This document shows, in pieces, positions 5,838 through 10,092 of a DNA stretch of 10,092 nt. Numbering within the stretch: position 1 is the first letter of the stretch; each line of letters starts with the position of its first letter. Where the stretch lies: the NCBI GenBank assembly GCA_049600855.1, contig JBMYQA010000231.1:1-10092 (forward strand). Direction: 5' to 3'. The DNA is from JBMYQA01 sp049600855. GTDB taxonomy: Bacteria > Bacteroidota > Bacteroidia > Cytophagales > Flammeovirgaceae. The notes beneath the pieces are model-generated. The model made no database searches, was not told where the DNA came from, and saw nothing but the letters and a program-made list of their open reading frames with translations. A program made the translations under genes and the position numbers.

Positions 5838-5853
5838 TTTAAAAGTATCGTGA

Positions 5854-6435
5854 ATGGACTGGCTTGATCAAGCGATATCATGCCTAGAGCAAGCACATTT
5901 TGCTCAGGCCTTAGTGTCTATTAATCAACATCTTACCAAAAACCCAACCGATCGAGATGCACAACTGCTTTCAGCACTCATTCACGAATCTTTAGAAAAC
6001 TATGATACGGTATTTGAAATACTAAATCAGCTCCAACCAACAGAATCTGATGAAGCTGAGTATCAAGGAGTTTACTACACGATACTTGGCGAAACTTGCC
6101 ATTACCGAGGATTATTTGAGGATGCTATATCCGCTTATAATCAACTGATTGAATTATTTCCTGAGGAAGCTTCGGGGTATATGCTCAAAGGAGATGCCTT
6201 TAAAGAAATGGGCAAACACCAAGATGCGAAACGTGTCTATTTAAAGGCCAGCCGATTAGCCGATGATCCTGAAGAAGCTTTTTATAACTTGGCACTCATT
6301 TATCGAGCAGAATTAAAGCTAGAAAAAGCCCAAAAGTATTGTAAAAAGGCACTGAGCTTGCTACCAGATGACGAAGATTATTTGCAATTACATGCTGATA
6401 TTCAAGGCGCTCTAAAACTAAAAACACAAGTATAA
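5854..6435 (+). CDS. Soluble tetratricopeptide-repeat protein
   Basis: The product is 193 aa, with no signal peptide or membrane helix, so it is probably cytosolic. About five TPR units are visible. A first pair at about 2-33 ends with the typical NPTDRDAQ turn. A degenerate unit lies at about 36-69. Clear units follow at about 72-105 (YYTILGETCHYRGLFEDAIS), 106-139 (GYMLKGDAFKEMGKHQDA) and 140-173 (AFYNLALIYRAELKLEKA). These pack into a superhelix that binds a partner peptide or protein. No enzymatic domain is present, so it is likely an adaptor. The partner is not evident from neighbours. The ATG at 5854 is the first in frame after the palindrome-rich leader. No Shine-Dalgarno motif is seen. 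The neighbour downstream starts about 120 bp later with its own promoter-like site. Confidence 0.85.
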   Translation: MDWLDQAISCLEQAHFAQALVSINQHLTKNPTDRDAQLLSALIHESLENYDTVFEILNQLQPTESDEAEYQGVYYTILGETCHYRGLFEDAISAYNQLIELFPEEASGYMLKGDAFKEMGKHQDAKRVYLKASRLADDPEEAFYNLALIYRAELKLEKAQKYCKKALSLLPDDEDYLQLHADIQGALKLKTQV

Positions 6436-6506
6436 CACAGAAACTTGCCATCTTTTAACACTGTACTTCATACAAAAAACCAGTAGAACATTCATATAAC
6501 ATTGCA

Positions 6507-6534
6507 TTGACAAAACAAGGCTTGGATAAATTTA
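6507..6534 (+). promoter_or_regulatory. Candidate promoter of the small beta-rich protein gene
   Basis: TTG (6507-6509) is followed after 17 nt by TAAATTTA (6527-6534), one base off TAnnTTTG. The implied leader is about 14 nt. An ATG at 6539 is in frame but hits TAA after three codons, so the start is 6554. Confidence 0.35.
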
Positions 6535-6553
6535 ACTAATGTACTCGTAATGT

Positions 6554-6898
6554 ATGGGCAAACGCGATCAACTAGAAACGCACCCCTTATTTCCTAGTGG
6601 AGATTGGGAAGGTTTCTTTACCTATGAACTCGGACCACAAGCCGATAAGTACGAAATGGAGTTATTTCTCAACTTTAAGGCTGGTGTACTGAGTGGAGGC
6701 GGAGACGATGAGGTAGGCATTTTCTCATGGAGAGGCACCTACGATGTTCGTAAGTTAGTCTGTAGAATGGTAAAAGACTACCAAACTCATAAAGTCCAAT
6801 ATAAAGGAAATGTAGATGAAAATGGCATTTGGGGCACTTGGAAACTCGATTGGATGACAGGAGGCTTTCACATATGGCCAAAACTGGTTGCAAATTGA
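6554..6898 (+). CDS. Small conserved beta-rich protein, function unknown
   Basis: The product (114 aa) has no signal peptide or membrane helix. The sequence is a run of short strands with a W-G-F-Y pattern: DWEGFFTYELG (17-27), MELFLNFKAGVLSGGGDDEVGIFSW (35-59), GTYD (61-64), HKVQYKGNVDENGIWGTWKL (79-98) and GGFHIWP (103-109). Alternating aromatic and Gly residues with a Gly/Asp-rich turn suggest a small beta-barrel or sandwich. I recall similar sequences as uncharacterised proteins in bacteria and fungi, but I cannot name the family. It is likely a single-gene unit: a promoter-like site lies upstream and a strong terminator 12 bp past the stop. It could be a ligand-binding barrel; that is a guess from the fold pattern only. 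Confidence 0.75.
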   Translation: MGKRDQLETHPLFPSGDWEGFFTYELGPQADKYEMELFLNFKAGVLSGGGDDEVGIFSWRGTYDVRKLVCRMVKDYQTHKVQYKGNVDENGIWGTWKLDWMTGGFHIWPKLVAN

Positions 6899-6910
6899 AT
6901 AATCATCCGA

Positions 6911-6950
6911 TACTCAAGAAGGTTTTAAAACACCTTCTTGAGTAATTTTT
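6911..6950 (+). terminator. Strong intrinsic terminator between convergent genes
   Basis: Perfect 13-bp stem: TACTCAAGAAGGT (6911-6923) and ACCTTCTTGAGTA (6932-6944), with an 8-nt loop, then ATTTTT (6945-6950). It ends the plus-strand gene at 6554-6898. The convergent gene stops at 6965, so the same hairpin may also help to end that transcript, though the T-tract there is poor. Confidence 0.9.
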
Positions 6951-6964
6951 CTAAACGGTATTGC

Positions 6965-9900
6965 TTAATCTTGCTTGCCATCCCACTGCCAAAACTTGAG
7001 TTCAGCATCCTCGTTGGCACTCACAAATAGGTTTTCACTATAAAAAGCAATTTGGTTAGGCGCTTTCCCAAAAAAAGTTTTTAGCAGTTGCCCCGACTGA
7101 TTCCATAACTTGATGGTATGATCAGCACTAGCTGTGAGGATATAGCCATTTTCGTGTTGCGCAAACCCAGTAAGTTTGTTGCGGTGCCCCTGAAATGCCA
7201 TCACCTGCTTGCTTGTTCGCCAATCCCACTTCATGAGTGTATGATCTTCCCCTTCAAAAAATAAGTAACGATCTTTGTGCCCAAACTTGAGCATGGCCGA
7301 AGCATGAGGTGCTTCAATAATTTCCAATAGTTTTCCGTCTGCATTCCAAATATAAATGTGCTCTTTTTCATTAGCAGCAATGTATTTTCCATCTTCGGAA
7401 ACCGCAATGGTTTGAAACTCATTCAGTATATGACTATTAGTTAACTGATGGACACATTGCTCGCTAAAATACGTTGTTTCATCTCCGTCTTTGCCTGCCT
7501 GATACGCTTGAAGCTTATTTAAACTCAATACCTGCAAGCTCTTTCCCTTATCAAAAACAATGATATTTTGTTTATTTGGAATGGCGATCTGCGTCGTATG
7601 CGAAAAATCAAACTTTTCCATCCAATCGGTCAAAAGCTGTTCTTTCTGATTCCAACGCCCTTTTAATGTGATTTGCCCGAGCGTAAAACCAGATGCATTG
7701 TTGTAGGCATACACCATCCATTTTCTTTTTTTGGAGCTTAACAGTTTAAAATAAGTGGGAGAAATCGAGAGGTTTTCCCCCAACTTTTCGGGGGAATATT
7801 CAATGGAACCATCAGCGCTTACCTCAAGTGTTGAAATCCCTTTTTTCTTCACAATGTACACTTTACCATCCGCTGCTGCGACTTCAAACTTAACGCCTTT
7901 ACTTTCTGAAAGCTTAAAAGCAGTACTCGGCAAGGTTTTGATATTTCTCACGCGAATATCATTTGCTCCACTCGCAGATGCCAACAAACTTCCATCAGCA
8001 CTAAAGCGAATGGCTTTCACCGTTTTAGTGTGAAAATAACTGATAATTCGAGATCCCGTTTTGGTATCTAATACAATTACCTGATTACTAGTTAAGGGAT
8101 GAATGGCTAGTAATTTTCCATCAGGACTTAACAACAATTGTTCAATGACCGATTCCTCATCGTATTTTTGCCATGCAATGCTTTTGGTTGAGCCTTGGTA
8201 ATGGCGTATAAATAGTTCATTATTTGCATAGTAAGCAAACTGATCTTGGTTTAAACTAAAACTTTGAATTCCTTTTATTGGAATTGTGGCTTTTAGCGAC
8301 CAATCTGTAGCATTGATAATGGTCAGTTCATCTGTGGTGGAAATTCCAATCAATCCATTTTGCTCGACAATCTTTTGAACGGGGTGGTTGAATGGCCATC
8401 TAAGGTAAGCACTCGATTCATTTTCAGATAATTGAAATAAACCTTCAGCCGTTGCATAAATCACATCTCCCCCATTTAAACATCCTACAAATGAAATACT
8501 TTGCGGCAATAGTAAGGTTCGTAGGTTTTGTTTTTCGGTTAAGTCAAATACTTTCAAAATCGGCACATAGTCATTTACGCCCCATTCATCAATCATTTCT
8601 CCAGAAGCTTCGGGCTGTTGTACCAGACTATCTAACCATACTACCAAGTATTGTTGAGATGGAGAAACTGCGAGTTGCTTAAAAACAAACTCTCCTTCTT
8701 CTAATTCTTGAAATAACACTTCATGCTGTTCGGAAGGCAAATCCCATAAGGCTACTTCATGTACATTCATGCTAATGATGCCTTTACCCTGCTGATAGAA
8801 TGAAAAATCGTGAACTTCTTGAGCGAGTTGAATCGAGTTGTAACGTGCCGCAGTACTTACATTTCCTACCTGATAAATGACCGAACTTGCCGCTACTAAG
8901 CGTTCCTCTTTAGGTAATTGAATGTATTGCTGCGAGTTAGATTCATGCACACTCCCATAGTCTTTATAAATATTCACCAAGGCGGCTGGTGGAAATAGTG
9001 TAATGCCCGTAGGAGGAGCGTAATCTAACTTCACATCGTATTGCCCCTCTATGGCTTCTTTAATGATGTATTGCTCTATACCGTATTGATTTTGTTTATT
9101 ATCCGAAAAAAGACCTCCTATTTTTGTCAATTTATTTCCATAATAAGCCTTCTCATGTGTAGGTTCAATTACCCAAACATCCATGGGGAAATGCGTGCCC
9201 AACCATTCTACTACAATCCGTAAATCCAACACTTTCCCCTCTTTAATCACTTCAGGGATATCGTCAACAGCGAGTGGGTATTCACTGGTAATGATTAAGT
9301 GATTCAACTCGCTCATGAGAATAGCCTTTAACCCTACATAAGAGCTTCCCCAATTTCTTCGCAAAGCTTCTGCGAGTAAGTTCACTGCTTGTTGGTTATT
9401 GCCTAATGCCGTGTGGCAACGCGCTAAGTCTCGGTACGATTGCGGGTCATGTGGCCTAGCCTTAAATGCCTTTTGCAATAGCGGGAAGGCATATGCTGGC
9501 AAATTCATGCGCAACAAACTATGACTAATGTATCGAATCCAAGAAATGTTATCTTGCTCAATTTCGAGTAAATTGGATAACACCCTTAATGCCAGTTCTT
9601 TGTTCCCCTTTTCCCAAAACACTTGTGCAGCTTCTGCGTAAAATCCAGGCATCCAAAGGTATTTCTTTTTAAATGATAGGTATAAGGGATAGCGTTCCTT
9701 GTCTGTAGCTAATTGAAGCGCTTCCATGTCGGCTCTTGCCACATCCCACGGCAAAAAAATTAAGGTGGTTAAGGCTTTTGTTGCTGGCTTTCCTACAGCA
9801 TCGGGCACAATGGTTAGTTCTTCTAATTGCTCTTTCTTAAATAAGGTTTGCTCCTTTAGTGAGGAATAGGTGCGATAGATGTCTTGCAGGTAAACACTAT

Positions 9901-10092
9901 TGAGTTCGCCCAATTGGTAATCGGTAAAAAAGGTTCGTTGATACCACGTATGGTATTCTTGGGCAATAGAATCTAATAAAACGCCATATCGCAAGCTTTC
10001 TTTTTCTTCTTGTCGCTCAAGGTTTTTGAGGTATAGTCGATAAGCTAATGCAAGATCATTGGGAGGTGTGATTCCTGAACTCACGTAATCAT
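6965..10092 (-). CDS. Large TPR-DUF2135-beta-propeller protein (VIT/vWA-type), 5' end cut by window edge
   Basis: The frame is open from the edge to TAA at 6965 (1,041 whole codons). Numbers below count from GTG at 10084, read here as an internal Val because DY-VSSGITPPNDL continues a motif that follows the vWA domain in VIT proteins. Visible order: helical linker (10-90); TPR-type region (about 144-245) with FYAEAAQVFWEKGNKELALR and DPQSYRDLARCHTALGNNQQAV; DUF2135 (about 286-357) with DVWVIEP, EKAYYGN, KIGG and the QYGIEQYII segment; and from about 420 to the end a long beta-rich WD40-like region. Blade ends include VALWDLP (444), IYIWNADG (910), LMKWDWRT (950), IKLWNQSG (991) and LKFWQWDG (1029); LTASADHTIKLW is a classical WD motif. 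The length suits two propellers. VIT-vWA proteins are envelope or secreted scaffold proteins of unclear role. No catalytic motif is seen. If GTG were the start, it would overlap a TGA of an upstream frame (GTGA). Confidence 0.85.
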   Translation of the reverse strand, partial: DYVSSGITPPNDLALAYRLYLKNLERQEEKESLRYGVLLDSIAQEYHTWYQRTFFTDYQLGELNSVYLQDIYRTYSSLKEQTLFKKEQLEELTIVPDAVGKPATKALTTLIFLPWDVARADMEALQLATDKERYPLYLSFKKKYLWMPGFYAEAAQVFWEKGNKELALRVLSNLLEIEQDNISWIRYISHSLLRMNLPAYAFPLLQKAFKARPHDPQSYRDLARCHTALGNNQQAVNLLAEALRRNWGSSYVGLKAILMSELNHLIITSEYPLAVDDIPEVIKEGKVLDLRIVVEWLGTHFPMDVWVIEPTHEKAYYGNKLTKIGGLFSDNKQNQYGIEQYIIKEAIEGQYDVKLDYAPPTGITLFPPAALVNIYKDYGSVHESNSQQYIQLPKEERLVAASSVIYQVGNVSTAARYNSIQLAQEVHDFSFYQQGKGIISMNVHEVALWDLPSEQHEVLFQELEEGEFVFKQLAVSPSQQYLVVWLDSLVQQPEASGEMIDEWGVNDYVPILKVFDLTEKQNLRTLLLPQSISFVGCLNGGDVIYATAEGLFQLSENESSAYLRWPFNHPVQKIVEQNGLIGISTTDELTIINATDWSLKATIPIKGIQSFSLNQDQFAYYANNELFIRHYQGSTKSIAWQKYDEESVIEQLLLSPDGKLLAIHPLTSNQVIVLDTKTGSRIISYFHTKTVKAIRFSADGSLLASASGANDIRVRNIKTLPSTAFKLSESKGVKFEVAAADGKVYIVKKKGISTLEVSADGSIEYSPEKLGENLSISPTYFKLLSSKKRKWMVYAYNNASGFTLGQITLKGRWNQKEQLLTDWMEKFDFSHTTQIAIPNKQNIIVFDKGKSLQVLSLNKLQAYQAGKDGDETTYFSEQCVHQLTNSHILNEFQTIAVSEDGKYIAANEKEHIYIWNADGKLLEIIEAPHASAMLKFGHKDRYLFFEGEDHTLMKWDWRTSKQVMAFQGHRNKLTGFAQHENGYILTASADHTIKLWNQSGQLLKTFFGKAPNQIAFYSENLFVSANEDAELKFWQWDGKQD

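Noticed and set aside
7755..8033. Plus-strand frames inside the large right-hand gene
   Set aside because: Antisense shadows with no promoter or family resemblance.
1..10092. CRISPR array, tRNA or rRNA genes, or a known defence system
   Set aside because: No regularly spaced repeats, no tRNA-like cloverleaf and no nuclease or effector motifs were seen.

Overview
The window looks like chromosomal DNA from a member of the Bacteroidota, probably Cytophagales-like. The sequence is AT-rich, and several genes lack a Shine-Dalgarno motif. Several upstream regions carry the Bacteroidota -7 promoter consensus TAnnTTTG. The proteins also fit this phylum: a PepSY-like secreted protein, a large MMPL/RND exporter and a VIT-type TPR-DUF2135 protein. 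This assignment is an inference from gene style, not from a marker gene.

Layout. (a) 1-1847, minus: the N-terminal 615 codons of an MMPL/RND-superfamily exporter, cut by the left edge. (b) 1848-2256: non-coding, with promoter-like elements on the minus strand. (c) 2257-2736, minus: ribH (lumazine synthase), standing alone behind its own consensus promoter. (d) 2767-2992: non-coding, ending in a 66-nt interrupted inverted repeat with a GCAA tetraloop. (e) 2993-3460, minus: a small four-helix membrane protein of unknown function. (f) About 3552-4927: an apparently intact insertion sequence with one MULE/IS256-like DDE transposase and short imperfect terminal inverted repeats. (g) 5047-5547, plus: a secreted PepSY-like protein with a consensus promoter and a good intrinsic terminator. 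(h) 5599-5853: non-coding, with a cluster of palindromes. (i) 5854-6435, plus: a soluble TPR protein. (j) 6554-6898, plus: a small beta-rich protein of unknown function, followed by a strong hairpin terminator. (k) 6965-10092, minus: a very large protein with a helical linker, TPRs, a DUF2135 domain and a long C-terminal WD40-like beta-propeller region, cut by the right edge.

The genes do not form one operon or an obvious single system. They read as separate transcription units, with the IS between the membrane-protein gene and the divergent PepSY gene. The most notable item is the right-hand protein. Its N-terminal part matches the segment that normally follows VIT and von Willebrand A domains, and its reading frame stays open to the window edge. 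The full gene is therefore probably a VIT-vWA-TPR-DUF2135 protein with a fused beta-propeller. Two start sites (ribH and the PepSY protein) can be set from the promoter positions, because the longer open frames begin in or next to the promoter.
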